60,941 nt of DNA from positions 1-60,941 of the forward strand of contig DVHF01000102.1 in assembly GCA_018712265.1 (NCBI GenBank), given 5' to 3'. The DNA is from Candidatus Gallacutalibacter pullicola. GTDB lineage: Bacteria; Bacillota; Clostridia; Oscillospirales; Acutalibacteraceae. Positions 1-7,993 of the stretch are shown here, one piece after another; the first letter of the stretch is position 1; every line of letters starts with the position of its first letter. The notes below the pieces were generated by a model, which searched no databases, was not told the origin of the DNA, and saw only the letters and a program-made list of their open reading frames with translations. Both the position numbers and the translations under genes were made by a program.

Positions 1-35
1 GTAACCGCGACGCCAAATTGACCTAAAATATCCAC
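1..35 (-). CDS. 5' end of an unidentified gene, cut by the window edge
   Basis: A GTG at 35-33 on the minus strand is preceded by AGAAGGA and opens a frame that runs off the window after 11 codons (VDILGQFGVAV). It lies 54 bases downstream of the OadG-like gene on the same strand, so it is probably the next gene of a sodium-pumping decarboxylase operon, such as the beta subunit or the biotin carrier. Eleven residues are too few to decide. Confidence 0.35.
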   Translation of the reverse strand, partial: MDILGQFGVAV

Positions 36-89
36 AAGCGTCCTTCTTTCTGTTTGATATTGGTTTGCAGTGAATTTTTGAAAGCCCGC

Positions 90-497
90 TTAGAAAGGAC
101 GGGTGCTTTCAAGCAGTCCGGCTGCCGCCCACGCGGAACGGGACGAAACGGGGCTTGCCGCACGTCTGACGCTTTTCACTACGTGTGTTCCGCATGTAGT
201 TGTGTACACCGCAGCGGCGATTGCAGCAACTACCTCCTGCGGGATCCCTCCCTCAACAGCCGGTGCCGATACCGGAGCTGCAGCTGTAACTGCGGCTGCG
301 ACAGGCGCGGCTGCGGGAGCCTGAGACGGCTCTTCCTTTTTTGATTCCTGCCTGCTCTTGTTCTGCGCATTATACACGATAGCCCCATAAATTTTGATGA
401 GGAATGTGAGGATGATCAGCATCACGAACGTGATGACCATACCCGTGAGCAGCACAACTAAAGCGATTTGGGCAGGGGACATCTGGTTTAGATCCAT
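90..497 (-). CDS. oadG: OadG-family gamma subunit of a Na+-translocating decarboxylase
   Basis: This is a small membrane subunit (135 aa) of the type that anchors biotin-dependent, sodium-pumping decarboxylases (oxaloacetate, methylmalonyl-CoA or glutaconyl-CoA). What is visible: one hydrophobic helix at residues 10-33 (IALVVLLTGMVITFVMLIIL), a charged stretch rich in K, E and S, a long Ala/Pro/Val linker (about residues 55-85), and a GTHVVKSVRR tail of the kind seen in clostridial homologues. The start at 497 was preferred to the longer frame because GGAG stands 10 bases upstream and the protein then begins just before the helix. It is the first gene behind the promoter at 596-624, and further operon genes lie beyond the window. 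The substrate cannot be told from this subunit. Confidence 0.8.
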   Translation of the reverse strand: MDLNQMSPAQIALVVLLTGMVITFVMLIILTFLIKIYGAIVYNAQNKSRQESKKEEPSQAPAAAPVAAAVTAAAPVSAPAVEGGIPQEVVAAIAAAVYTTTCGTHVVKSVRRAASPVSSRSAWAAAGLLESTRPF

Positions 498-595
498 AAT
501 CAAACATCTCCATTTCGACAAACCGAAAAGCCTCCCTGCAAACCGTTCAAAGACGCTTTTCAATTTGTTATAAAAATATCAACAATTCGCTCTTT

Positions 596-624
596 ATTAT
601 AACCGATCCCCAGACTAATTTCAA
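596..624 (-). promoter_or_regulatory. Sigma-A-type promoter for the oadG operon
   Basis: On the minus strand TTGAAA (624-619) and TATAAT (601-596) are separated by 17 bases. The expected transcript starts about 90 bases before the oadG start codon. Confidence 0.7.
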
Positions 625-800
625 TCACAATTTATCATTTTTTTCAGTTTTTTTCCACCCGGCAATTTCTGATTATTTGCTGAATGGATATCTTCACATC
701 TGTTTCAGGCCATTTTCTTTCATAAATTTATCCACTAACGCGCACCTCGATAAACACGGAATTTTTTCACCTTTTTCTGCCAAGATTTCGCGGGATCTTC

Positions 801-829
801 TTGCATAATTTCCAATTCCGGTCTATAAT
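801..829 (+). promoter_or_regulatory. Promoter for the AraC/DUF1836 genes
   Basis: A perfect -10 TATAAT (824-829) has a weak -35 TTGCAT (801-806) at 17 bases. A weak -35 fits an activator-dependent promoter. The roughly 90-base leader contains two short hairpins (TGCCGG/CCGGCA near 850-866 and GTTTAGA/TCTAAAC near 883-899). Apart from this and the minus-strand promoter I see nothing in 498-925. Confidence 0.5.
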
Positions 830-925
830 AGAACCTGAAAAAGGGGGCTTGCCGGATTTCCGGCACTTTAAATTTTATTGGCTGTTTAGATCTTCTAAAC
901 GCCGGGAAAGAGGGGGCTGTTTTGT

Positions 926-1792
926 TTGACAAGTGAAGAATTTAAGCATTCGTTCAAGACGCCGTTTCACGACAGCTTGGGCCTTGCCGTTTACAGCAGC
1001 GGCCTGCAGCGCTGCGGCGCCGGCCATTCCTGGGGCCCGGCTGTGCGGAATCATTACACAATCCATTATATTGTTTCCGGGCGCGGCTGCTTTGACGATG
1101 GCCTTAAACGGTATACCCTTTCCGCAGGGGATGGGTTTCTGTTCGGTCCGAATCAGGTTGTCTCCTATGAAGCGGATCAGGAGGATCCGTGGGAATACTG
1201 CTGGGTAGGCTTCAACGGTACGGATGCCGCGCGCCTTGTACAGGAAACGGGGCTTTCCCGTGAAAACCCATTGTTCCATTACGATAAGGATGACGCTCTG
1301 AAAAATTGCTTAAACCGCATTTACGACACCACCGGTTCCCGTCCGTGCGATGAAGCCAGGATGCTCTCGGGGCTTTTGGAATTCCTTTCTATTTTAATGG
1401 AGGAATTTGGGGAAACCCTCCCCGCCCGCCACCGCAACGGCTACGAATATGTGGAAAAGTCTATCCGGTTTATCGACTATAATTATTCCCGTGACGACAT
1501 CGACATCAACGATATCGCCGCAAATGCTGGGATCAGCCGCAGCCATCTGTACAGGCTGTTTATGCAGCATATTTCCATGCCGCCGAACGAGTATCTCTCG
1601 CATTACCGCATCGACAAAGCAGCTTATTTGCTGCGCCACAACAATCTTACAGTCGGCGAAGCTGCTTACTCCACCGGATTTTCCGATCAGCTGTATTTCT
1701 CCCGTGTCTTTAAGAAGTACAAGGGTGTCCCGCCCAGCCGATACGCAGGTTTGAAGGATTCTTCCGAGAGCAGTAAGGAGGATAAAAAATGA
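926..1792 (+). CDS. AraC-family transcriptional regulator
   Basis: This 288-aa cytoplasmic regulator has an N-terminal cupin-like sensing domain (residues about 25-150, with HYTIHYIVSGRG and DGFLFGPNQVVSYEAD) and a C-terminal AraC double helix-turn-helix (about 180-280). The second HTH carries the family signature in AAYSTGFSDQLYFSRVFKKY followed by GVPPSRY. The start is a TTG at 926 with AGGGGG nine bases upstream. The stop overlaps the next gene by four bases (ATGA), so the two are co-translated. The sensing domain resembles those of sugar-responsive AraC regulators, but no sugar genes are adjacent, so the ligand and target are unknown. It is divergent from the oadG operon, 429 bases away. 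Confidence 0.88.
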   Translation: MTSEEFKHSFKTPFHDSLGLAVYSSGLQRCGAGHSWGPAVRNHYTIHYIVSGRGCFDDGLKRYTLSAGDGFLFGPNQVVSYEADQEDPWEYCWVGFNGTDAARLVQETGLSRENPLFHYDKDDALKNCLNRIYDTTGSRPCDEARMLSGLLEFLSILMEEFGETLPARHRNGYEYVEKSIRFIDYNYSRDDIDINDIAANAGISRSHLYRLFMQHISMPPNEYLSHYRIDKAAYLLRHNNLTVGEAAYSTGFSDQLYFSRVFKKYKGVPPSRYAGLKDSSESSKEDKK

Positions 1793-2322
1793 GCGAATCC
1801 ATCCCCGGGCTTGAGGAATGGGCAAACGAGGCGGCTTCCCATCATATGGCTGCGTGGGATCAGCTTCCGGAAATCTATCTTTATATGGATCAGGTACTCA
1901 CCTACCTGAACCGTCAGCTTGCGCTCTACGATGGTACGGCCAATCCGCTGACCGCCAGCATGATCAACAATTATGTCAAGGACGGAGTTCTGGAACGTCC
2001 GCAAAAGAAAAAATATTCCCGCGATCATCTCGCGCTTTTAATGATTATCTGTATGCTCAAGCCTATCCTGCCGATTCAGGATATCTCCTCCCTTTTGGGA
2101 ATTTCTCTGGAAACAGGGACCAAGCACGATCTGTACGAAAAATTCTGCCATGTGCAGGAGAATGCTTTTTCTGACGTCTGCCGCCGGGTACTGGACGCTG
2201 TTCCTGCCGGTGACGCCAATCTGCTTGAGCTTGCTCTGGAACTTTCCGTAGAAGCGAACGCCCGCCGGAGCGCCGCTGAACAGATCCTCCGCTCTCTCAC
2301 CCAAAAAGCTGAGCAGGACTAA
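1789..2322 (+). CDS. DUF1836 domain protein
   Basis: This 177-aa protein matches the DUF1836 family of Firmicutes, whose function is unknown. Recognisable parts are NPLTASMINNYVKDGVL, which resembles an HTH recognition helix of the MerR-like type, KKYSRDHLALLMIICMLK, and LPIQDISSLLG. The family is usually read as a putative DNA-binding protein. It starts inside the stop codon of the AraC gene and must be expressed with it. No membrane segment or signal peptide is seen. The acidic, Ala/Leu-rich C-terminus (residues 120-177) is helical and has no motif I recognise. Confidence 0.8.
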   Translation: MSESIPGLEEWANEAASHHMAAWDQLPEIYLYMDQVLTYLNRQLALYDGTANPLTASMINNYVKDGVLERPQKKKYSRDHLALLMIICMLKPILPIQDISSLLGISLETGTKHDLYEKFCHVQENAFSDVCRRVLDAVPAGDANLLELALELSVEANARRSAAEQILRSLTQKAEQD

Positions 2323-2451
2323 TTTCTCCCTCAGCGATCTAGATTCGCTGTGTAAGCTTTACACTATTGCAATCTGTTAAATTTCTGTCTGCTCTGGGGT
2401 AAAGTCGGCTGTACACAAAAACTATAAATCATTCACATTACGGAGGGACAC

Positions 2452-2628
2452 ATGAACCGCTTTCAAAAGATTTACACTCAAGGCACAATCGATGTCATTG
2501 AAATTTGGGTAGACACAGAAACAGGCGTGAATTATATGTTCCACAGAAATGGAAACGCCGGAGGAATGACCCCCTTACTCGACAAAGAGGGGAAACCGAT
2601 CGTCACAGCCGATCCACACCTGCGGTAA
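2452..2628 (+). CDS. Small DUF6440-like protein (58 aa)
   Basis: A short frame begins with ATG at 2452, six bases after GGAGGG, and ends with TAA at 2626-2628. The protein reads as a compact beta-rich domain with EIWVDTETGVNYMF, GNAGGMTPLLDKEGKP and a short tail. This pattern (VD.ETGVNY followed by GG.TPLLD..GKP) is that of the DUF6440 family, small proteins of unknown function common in Firmicutes. A perfect intrinsic terminator follows at 2685. The gene lies 130 bases beyond the DUF1836 gene and is probably a separate unit. It is easy to miss because of its size. Confidence 0.75.
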   Translation: MNRFQKIYTQGTIDVIEIWVDTETGVNYMFHRNGNAGGMTPLLDKEGKPIVTADPHLR

Positions 2629-2684
2629 TCAAATCGTGCACCTGCGGTGAGAGGCTTTTAGAACTTCATACCAAATAGAGAAAT

Positions 2685-2723
2685 GGCCTGAAAGGAAAAT
2701 TTCCTTTCAGGCCCTACTTTTTT
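2685..2723 (+). terminator. Intrinsic terminator after the DUF6440 gene
   Basis: A 14-bp perfect inverted repeat (2685-2698 with 2700-2713, arms GGCCTGAAAGGAAA) is followed after four bases by a run of six T (2718-2723). Confidence 0.85.
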
Positions 2724-2744
2724 GTATGCTAAAGGGGAAATTTT

Positions 2745-2917
2745 GGGGAACCTCCGTCTCGACTGCGAGACCCGGCAATCACCGCACTTGGGCGGAAGTG
2801 GGTCCGGGCCTGAGGCCCGGCGCGGGTCGAGGGCCGCGGAGGCCCTCGGGATAGGGTGCAGGGTGGTAAACCCTGCCGCGGGGGTTATAAGGGGGACGAG
2901 CAGTCCCCCTTATCCGA
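2745..2917 (-). repeat. Family B repeat behind cysK
   Basis: Read on the minus strand from the cysK stop, this stretch contains stem 1 (GGGGGACTGCTCGTCCCCC), further GC stems, stem 2 (CCGGGCCTCAGGCCCGG), then ACCCACTTCCGCCC and GTCTCGCAGTCGAGAC. The same series of parts follows apbE, rnfB, the aldose epimerase gene, nspC and cysE. Confidence 0.7.
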
Positions 2918-3844
2918 TCAATCGAACACGCCGGAGGAGAGGTAACGCTCGCCGGTGTCGGGGAAAAGGGTGACGACGAGCTTTCCGGCATTTTCCGGAC
3001 GTTTGGCTACCTGCAAAGCCGCGTGGAGCGCCGCCCCGGAGGAGATTCCCGCGAGGACGCCCTCTGTCCGGGCAAGCCGCTTCGTCATGGCATAAGCGTC
3101 CTCGTCCGTTACTGTGAGAATTTCATCCAGGATGGAGGTGTTCAGGATTTTCGGGACAAACCCGGCGCCGATCCCCTGAATTTTATGCGCGCCCGCTTTA
3201 CCGCCCGACAGCACCGGGGATCCTGCCGGTTCCACCGCAATCACCTGTACAGAGGGTTTTTTCGCTTTCAGTCCCTCCCCTACTCCGGTGATTGTGCCGC
3301 CCGTGCCGGCACACGCCACAAAAATATCCACTTTTCCTTCCGTATCACGCCAGATTTCTTCTGCCGTCGTCCGCCGGTGAATTTCCGGGTTCGCCGGGTT
3401 CGTGAACTGCCCCGGGATGAACGCGTTTGGCATCTGGGCGGCAAGCTCATCCGCCTTGTCGATCGCGCCCTGCATCCCCTTCGCGCCGTCCGTCAGCACG
3501 AGTTCTGCGCCAAGCGCCGCCAGCAGACGGCGGCGTTCTAAACTCATTGTTTCCGGCATCGTCAGGATCACGCGGTACCCTTTCGCCGCTGCCGCAAATG
3601 CCAGCCCGACGCCCGTGTTGCCGCTTGTCGGCTCGATGATGACCGATCCCTCTTTCAGGAGCCCGCGCTGTTCGGCGTCCTCGATCAGCGCCGCGCCGAC
3701 GCGGTCCTTTGCCGATGAAAGCGGATTGAAGCTTTCCAGCTTGGCCGCCAGCGCCGCGTTCAGATTTTCCTGGCGTTCCAGATTTGATAATTCCAGAAGC
3801 GGCGTGTTTCCGATTAGCTCCGTCAGAGACTTTGCGATTTTCAA
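2918..3844 (-). CDS. cysK: Cysteine synthase A (O-acetylserine sulfhydrylase)
   Basis: This PLP enzyme (308 aa, normal length) makes L-cysteine from O-acetylserine and sulfide in the cytoplasm. The PLP lysine is in [11 protein letters not shown] (residues 41-51), the phosphate/substrate loop is [13 protein letters not shown], the PLP-phosphate glycine loop is [15 protein letters not shown], and [10 protein letters not shown] and ISSGAA are also family-typical. The start is TTG at 3844 with AAGGGGG upstream. Only 14 bases separate it from the trpZ-type ATPase gene, and no terminator intervenes, so it appears to belong to the Trp T-box operon, which is unusual for cysK. Its O-acetylserine supplier, cysE, lies at 40.3 kb under its own Cys T-box. 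Confidence 0.92.
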   Translation of the reverse strand: MKIAKSLTELIGNTPLLELSNLERQENLNAALAAKLESFNPLSSAKDRVGAALIEDAEQRGLLKEGSVIIEPTSGNTGVGLAFAAAAKGYRVILTMPETMSLERRRLLAALGAELVLTDGAKGMQGAIDKADELAAQMPNAFIPGQFTNPANPEIHRRTTAEEIWRDTEGKVDIFVACAGTGGTITGVGEGLKAKKPSVQVIAVEPAGSPVLSGGKAGAHKIQGIGAGFVPKILNTSILDEILTVTDEDAYAMTKRLARTEGVLAGISSGAALHAALQVAKRPENAGKLVVTLFPDTGERYLSSGVFD

Positions 3845-3858
3845 TACGGATCCCCCTT

Positions 3859-4674
3859 TCAGTTGCCTACCTCCAAACTGATCTCATTAAACTTGTTCAG
3901 CAGATCATCTGTATCCATCGCCGCCTTTTGATCATCGGCGGCGTCAATCACACATTCGCCGCGGTGCATCATCAGCAGGCGATTGCCGTATCGGATGGCA
4001 AATTTAAGATTATGCGTTACCATGAGGGTGGTCAGGTTCTTTTCGCGGACAATCTGATCCGTCAGCTCCATCACGGTTTCCGACGATTTCGGATCGAGCG
4101 CGGCCGTGTGCTCGTCGAGGATCAGCAGATCGATCGGCGTCATGGTGGAAATCAGCAGCGCGAGCGCCTGCCGCTGTCCGCCGGAAAGGCTTCCCACCTG
4201 TAAATGGAGCTTATCCTCCAGCCCCAGATGGAGTTTTTCCAGCTGGGTGCGGTAAAAATCGGCGCGGCGGCGGTTGACCCCCATCGACAGCCCGAACGGT
4301 TTGCCCTTGTTTTCCGCCAGCGCCATGTTTTCCAGAATCGACAGATCCGGGCAAGTTCCTTTGGAGGGGTCCTGAAACACGCGGCCGATAAACCGGGACC
4401 GCTGAAACTCCTTGAGCCCGCTGACCTCCTGTCCCTTGACGGTGATCGACCCGGAATCCAGCGGGACGCTGCCGCACAGAAGGTTCAATATCGTCGTCTT
4501 ACCAGAACCGTTGCTCCCCACAACCGACACAAACTGCCCGGCAGTGATGTCCAGATTGAAATCCTGGAACAGCACCACCTCATTGACGGAGCCGGGATTG
4601 AAGGTTTTGCAGATGTGCTGCATACTGACAAGGCTGGCCCCCTGCCCGTTTTCAGATTTGAGTTGGGTTGACAT
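3859..4674 (-). CDS. trpZ: ABC transporter ATP-binding protein, predicted tryptophan uptake (TrpZ)
   Basis: This 271-aa ATPase energises the importer formed with the next two genes. Walker A is GSNGSGKTT, the Q-loop is VFQDPSKGT, the signature is [12 protein letters not shown], Walker B is [12 protein letters not shown] and the H-loop is THNLKFA. The start at 4674 follows GGAGG by 12 bases and lies 23 bases inside the end of the permease gene, which indicates translational coupling. ABC systems of this type (PF04392 binding protein, LivH-like permease, one ATPase) that stand behind tryptophan T-boxes are called trpXYZ in Firmicutes. The substrate is inferred from the T-box specifier, not from the protein. 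Confidence 0.85.
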   Translation of the reverse strand: MSTQLKSENGQGASLVSMQHICKTFNPGSVNEVVLFQDFNLDITAGQFVSVVGSNGSGKTTILNLLCGSVPLDSGSITVKGQEVSGLKEFQRSRFIGRVFQDPSKGTCPDLSILENMALAENKGKPFGLSMGVNRRRADFYRTQLEKLHLGLEDKLHLQVGSLSGGQRQALALLISTMTPIDLLILDEHTAALDPKSSETVMELTDQIVREKNLTTLMVTHNLKFAIRYGNRLLMMHRGECVIDAADDQKAAMDTDDLLNKFNEISLEVGN

Positions 4675-5566
4675 TCTGCTTCTTCCTCCTTCCGGATACC
4701 ATATTGTTCGCCACAAGAGCGACCGCGAAGATGACGGCCATCACCAGCTTGAGCGCGTTCGTCGGCAGATGGAGCTGCATTGCCGCCACCAGGCACGTCT
4801 TATACAGGATAGAACCGAAAATAACCGCGAGGGTCGGGCGGATCCACTTGACGCGCCGGAACAGGCTGGTCCCGATAATTACCGACGCCAGCGCCATTAC
4901 AACCATGCCGGTACCGCTGGCGATGTTGGCCGTCTCCGCCTGCTGGCTCAGGATACAGCCCGAAAGCGCCGTGAAGCCGTTGCCGATTGCCAGGCCGATC
5001 ACCTTCATCCTGCCGGGATTCCTGCCAAGCGAAATGACATACTGCGGATTATCCCCGGCGGCGCGCAGCAGCAGGCCCGATTTGGTGCGCAGATAAAGAT
5101 CCAATATAAGTTTGCCCACAATGATCACGAGCAGCGCGATCAGTATCACCTTATACCGGCGCAGGCTCTCCGGGATCAGTGCGCCCAGTCCGGAATTAAA
5201 TATGGTCGGCTGGTTGTAGAACTGAACAGTCGCCTTGCCTCCTGTGATGAACAGATTGACGCTGTACAGGCCCGTCATCACCAGGATTCCCGAAAGCAGA
5301 TCGCTGATTTTCAGCTTGACGTTCAGGAATCCTGTCACGCACCCGGCTGCTGCTCCCGTCAGGAACGCACACAGGCACGCGAGCCACGGATCCACCCCCA
5401 CTGTGATCAGCGCAGCCGTCACGCACGCGCCCAGCGGGAACGTCCCGTCCACCGAAAGATCCGGAAAATCCAGAATCTTATAGGTGATGTACACCCCCAG
5501 CGCCATAACTCCGTAAATCAGGCCCTCCTCCAAAATATTTACCAGAAGGCCAAGCAAAATATCCAT
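4652..5566 (-). CDS. trpY: ABC transporter permease, predicted tryptophan uptake (TrpY)
   Basis: This 304-aa membrane protein of the LivH/branched-chain-like permease family (BPD_transp_2) has about eight to nine hydrophobic segments. The start region (LLGLLVNILEEGLIYGVMAL, followed by GVYITYKILDFPDLSVDG) and SLGRNPGRMKVIGLAIGNG, the likely ATPase-coupling loop, are typical of the PF04392-partner permeases. It would form the membrane channel with TrpZ on the inside and TrpX outside. It overlaps trpZ by 23 bases and follows trpX by 24 bases. No truncation is seen. Confidence 0.85.
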   Translation of the reverse strand: MDILLGLLVNILEEGLIYGVMALGVYITYKILDFPDLSVDGTFPLGACVTAALITVGVDPWLACLCAFLTGAAAGCVTGFLNVKLKISDLLSGILVMTGLYSVNLFITGGKATVQFYNQPTIFNSGLGALIPESLRRYKVILIALLVIIVGKLILDLYLRTKSGLLLRAAGDNPQYVISLGRNPGRMKVIGLAIGNGFTALSGCILSQQAETANIASGTGMVVMALASVIIGTSLFRRVKWIRPTLAVIFGSILYKTCLVAAMQLHLPTNALKLVMAVIFAVALVANNMVSGRRKKQNVNPTQI

Positions 5567-5590
5567 TCCTACTTCCCTGCTTTCTCAAAA

Positions 5591-6628
5591 TTATTCCGCG
5601 TCTGCGGAAACCTCCTGCGCATCCTCAAAGCCCTCCGGAAGCGTCAGGCCGAGCGAGGCGAGAACCTCCTCATTGTATACCGGAACGCAGTCCTCCACTG
5701 TGAACACCGGGATCTCCGAAGCGGATTCCCCACGGAGCACACGCGCCGCCATCCGGCCTGTTTCCTCCCCCAGCGCCACATAGTCGATGCTCTGCGACGC
5801 CAGACATCCGTTTTTCACCTGCTCGATCTCCGAGCCGAACACCGGGATCCCGGCTTCGTTTGCCGCCTGGAGCACGATGGAGAGGTTATCTACCACATTA
5901 TTATCGGTAAAGTTATTGATGCAGTCCGCGCCCTGCGCAATGACGGTCGCGGCAGCGGCGGCTACCTCCGAGGAATTCGTCACGCCTGCTTCCGTGATCG
6001 TAAAGCCGTATTCCGGCGCAATGCTTTTCAGCGTTTCCAGCTGGCTGATGGAATTCGGCTCACTGGTGGTGTAGATGATGCCGATGGTGTCGGCGTCCGG
6101 CAGGAACGCGCGGATCATCTTCACCTGCTCCTCCAGCGGAAGCACATCACTTGTGCCGGTGCAGTTCGTACCGGGGGTCTCAAGGGACTGCACCAGACCC
6201 GTCGAAACCGGATCGGAAACTGCTGTGAAAACCACAGGGATATCGGTATCCTTGGCGGCGCTGTATCCGGACATTGCCGCCGGAGTCGCGATCCCGACGA
6301 ACAGATCCACCTGCTCCGCGACCATATTTTTCGCGATCATGTCGCTGTTGCCCGTATCGTTCTGGGCGTTCTGGAACTCGACCTCCAAATTCTGTCCCTC
6401 GATGAGCCCTTCCTCCTCAAGACCGAGCAGAAGCCCTTCGTAGCAGTTATCAAGCGAACCATGCGTCGCATATTGAAGCACGCCGATTTTATAGGATTCC
6501 TCCCCCGCGGATGCTCCGCCGTCCGAGGAGGATGCGGCGCTCTGACCGGCGGAACCGCTGCACGCGGTGAGGGAAACCGCCGTAATAGCGGCAAGGATTA
6601 CAGCTGTCATTCTTTTTCTGTTTTTCAT
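5591..6628 (-). CDS. trpX: ABC transporter substrate-binding lipoprotein, predicted tryptophan uptake (TrpX)
   Basis: The protein (345 aa) starts with a lipoprotein signal (KNRKRMTAVILAAITAVSL, lipobox LTAC at residues 20-23), then a Ser/Gly/Ala linker, then a two-lobed periplasmic-binding fold of the ABC_sub_bind family (PF04392). Family features are KIGVLQYATHGSLDNCYEG, VVFTAVSDPVSTGLV, NCTGTSDVLPLEEQ and IDYVALGEETGRMAARVLRG. The ATG at 6628 is preceded by GGAGG nine bases upstream. The longer open frame upstream runs through the T-box terminator and is not coding. It is the first gene after the Trp T-box, so binding of tryptophan is the best inference. Related proteins bind other aromatic amino acids. 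Confidence 0.87.
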   Translation of the reverse strand: MKNRKRMTAVILAAITAVSLTACSGSAGQSAASSSDGGASAGEESYKIGVLQYATHGSLDNCYEGLLLGLEEEGLIEGQNLEVEFQNAQNDTGNSDMIAKNMVAEQVDLFVGIATPAAMSGYSAAKDTDIPVVFTAVSDPVSTGLVQSLETPGTNCTGTSDVLPLEEQVKMIRAFLPDADTIGIIYTTSEPNSISQLETLKSIAPEYGFTITEAGVTNSSEVAAAAATVIAQGADCINNFTDNNVVDNLSIVLQAANEAGIPVFGSEIEQVKNGCLASQSIDYVALGEETGRMAARVLRGESASEIPVFTVEDCVPVYNEEVLASLGLTLPEGFEDAQEVSADAE

Positions 6629-6694
6629 AAGATAACCTCCAAAATTCCGCGGGATTTCCCGCTTTGATTTTGATGGTCTGCGGCGGACGGCATC

Positions 6695-6736
6695 AAAAAA
6701 GGCTCTCGCCCCTGATCTTCTCAGGGACAAGAGCCA
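6695..6736 (-). terminator. Terminator of the Trp T-box
   Basis: Minus strand: GGCTCTTGTCCCTGA pairs with TCAGGGGCGAGAGCC and is followed by six T. This is the off-state hairpin that competes with the T-box antiterminator. Confidence 0.88.
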
Positions 6737-6965
6737 TTATATACTCCTGCGGTACCACCCGGATTGACGAAAAATCGCCCGCTCATTCCACGCACCATCA
6801 TGCGCGCTCCCTTGATAACGGGTGGAGATCCCGTCAGAAGCTACTCGGCAACCGCCTTTCACACTGCCCTCGTAAGCCCATTCACCGCACCATACCCGCC
6901 GCAATCCCACCGCCTGCGGCTCTCTGCCGGAATACTTCCGTACGGATACTACTCTTACTCGTAGG
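6695..6965 (-). promoter_or_regulatory. T-box riboswitch, tryptophan specifier (UGG)
   Basis: On the minus strand the leader has Stem I closed by GTAAG (6958-6954) and CTTAC (6876-6872), with the AGTA internal-loop motif just inside. The specifier UGG (6880-6878) lies in GAATGGG directly before the closing strand. The T-box element GGGTGGTACCGC (complement of 6749-6760) forms the antiterminator, and a strong terminator follows at 6736-6695. Uncharged tRNA-Trp should therefore switch on trpXYZ and cysK. The specifier was read from the fold, not from an alignment. Confidence 0.9.
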
Positions 6966-6982
6966 TTTTCTTTATGTGTTGT

Positions 6983-7011
6983 ATTATATGCCCGCTGTTC
7001 CGGTTTGTCAA
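6983..7011 (-). promoter_or_regulatory. Consensus promoter of the trpXYZ-cysK operon
   Basis: Minus strand: perfect TTGACA (7011-7006), a 17-base spacer and perfect TATAAT (6988-6983). Transcription would start about 15-20 bases before Stem I of the T-box. A perfect promoter fits control by attenuation rather than by initiation. Confidence 0.9.
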
Positions 7012-7082
7012 TAGCTTTCTTTAAAATACTCTCCCCTGTTTCGTCTCCTTCTGTTATTTTTCGTCGAAAATGCAAATTATAT

Positions 7083-7111
7083 TTGACTTTCTCATCATAT
7101 TGTTGTAAAAT
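7083..7111 (+). promoter_or_regulatory. Promoter for the cytidylate-kinase-like gene
   Basis: TTGACT (7083-7088), 17 bases, TAAAAT (7106-7111). It is divergent from the T-box operon promoter. Confidence 0.65.
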
Positions 7112-7150
7112 ATAAATGAATCGGAAAGCAATCCGAAAGGGGTGTTATTC

Positions 7151-7780
7151 ATGAGTATGAATACTATTATTACAATTTCCAGACAATTCGGGAGCGGCGG
7201 ACGCGAGATCGGTAAACAGCTGTCTGAGCGGTATAATATCCCTTACTATGACAAGGAATTGATTGCTCTGGCTGCCAAGCAGAGCGGCTATAGTGAGGAA
7301 GTCTTTGCAAAGGCGGACGAGCGGGCCACAAACAGCCTGCTGTATTCCCTGCTGATGGGCAGCTACAACATGGGCGGGCGGATTGCCGCGTATAATGATA
7401 TGCCCATTAACGATAAGCTGTTCCTGATTCAGGCGGATATTATTAAGGAGGCCGCCCAGAAAGGTCCATGTGTGATTGTAGGCCGCTGCGGCGATTATGT
7501 GCTGCGTGATTTTGAAAACGTGTTCCATGTATTCATCTACGCGGATAAGGCGAGCCGCATTGAGCACTCCGTAAAGCTGCACGGGATGGAGCCGGAGAAA
7601 GCGCCCGATATCCTGACGAAAAAGGATAAGCAGCGCGCCAATTATTATAATTTCTATACGAATAAACGCTGGGATGATCCGGCGAATTACCATCTGATGA
7701 TCAACAGCGGTATATTCGGAATCGACGGAAGCGTCGATCTGATTGTAAACGCTCTGGAACATCTGAACGCTGAAAAGTAA
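7151..7780 (+). CDS. Cytidylate kinase-like family protein
   Basis: This 209-aa P-loop protein belongs to the cytidylate kinase-like family (Cytidylate_kin2, PF13189). Near the N-terminus it carries TIITISRQFGSGGREIGKQL, in which GSGGREIG takes the place of the P-loop. GPCVIVGRCGDYVL and a lid-like segment KKDKQRANYYNFYTNKRWDD follow. In this family a nucleoside-monophosphate kinase activity is presumed but rarely shown, and the protein is not the canonical Cmk. The ATG at 7151 has AAGGGG eight bases upstream. A GTG three codons earlier is less well placed. It is a single-gene unit with its own promoter and terminator. Confidence 0.82.
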   Translation: MSMNTIITISRQFGSGGREIGKQLSERYNIPYYDKELIALAAKQSGYSEEVFAKADERATNSLLYSLLMGSYNMGGRIAAYNDMPINDKLFLIQADIIKEAAQKGPCVIVGRCGDYVLRDFENVFHVFIYADKASRIEHSVKLHGMEPEKAPDILTKKDKQRANYYNFYTNKRWDDPANYHLMINSGIFGIDGSVDLIVNALEHLNAEK

Positions 7781-7795
7781 ACGAAAGAACGTCAC

Positions 7796-7833
7796 AGCCT
7801 GTCCATTCTGATAGGGAATGGGCAGGCTTTTTC
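7796..7833 (+). terminator. Terminator after the cytidylate-kinase-like gene
   Basis: AGCCTGTCCATTC (7796-7808) pairs with GAATGGGCAGGCT (7816-7828) and is followed by a T-rich tail. Confidence 0.85.
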
Positions 7834-7909
7834 TGTTCCGGCGAATAGAACGACTTTCCTTCCCAGCCTCAATAACTTATAGACATCTTTGTTAAAATTT
7901 TAATTTTTC

Positions 7910-7939
7910 TTGCAGGATCTTCTGAGCTTATGTTACAAT
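7910..7939 (+). promoter_or_regulatory. Possible promoter for apbE
   Basis: TTGCAG (7910-7915), 18 bases, TACAAT (7934-7939). The -10 is good and the -35 is weak. It lies 55 bases before the proposed start of apbE. Confidence 0.45.
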
Positions 7940-7993
7940 AAAACTCAGTGATATATTTGAATATCCTGCATCATTGAAAAAGGAGTTTTCACC

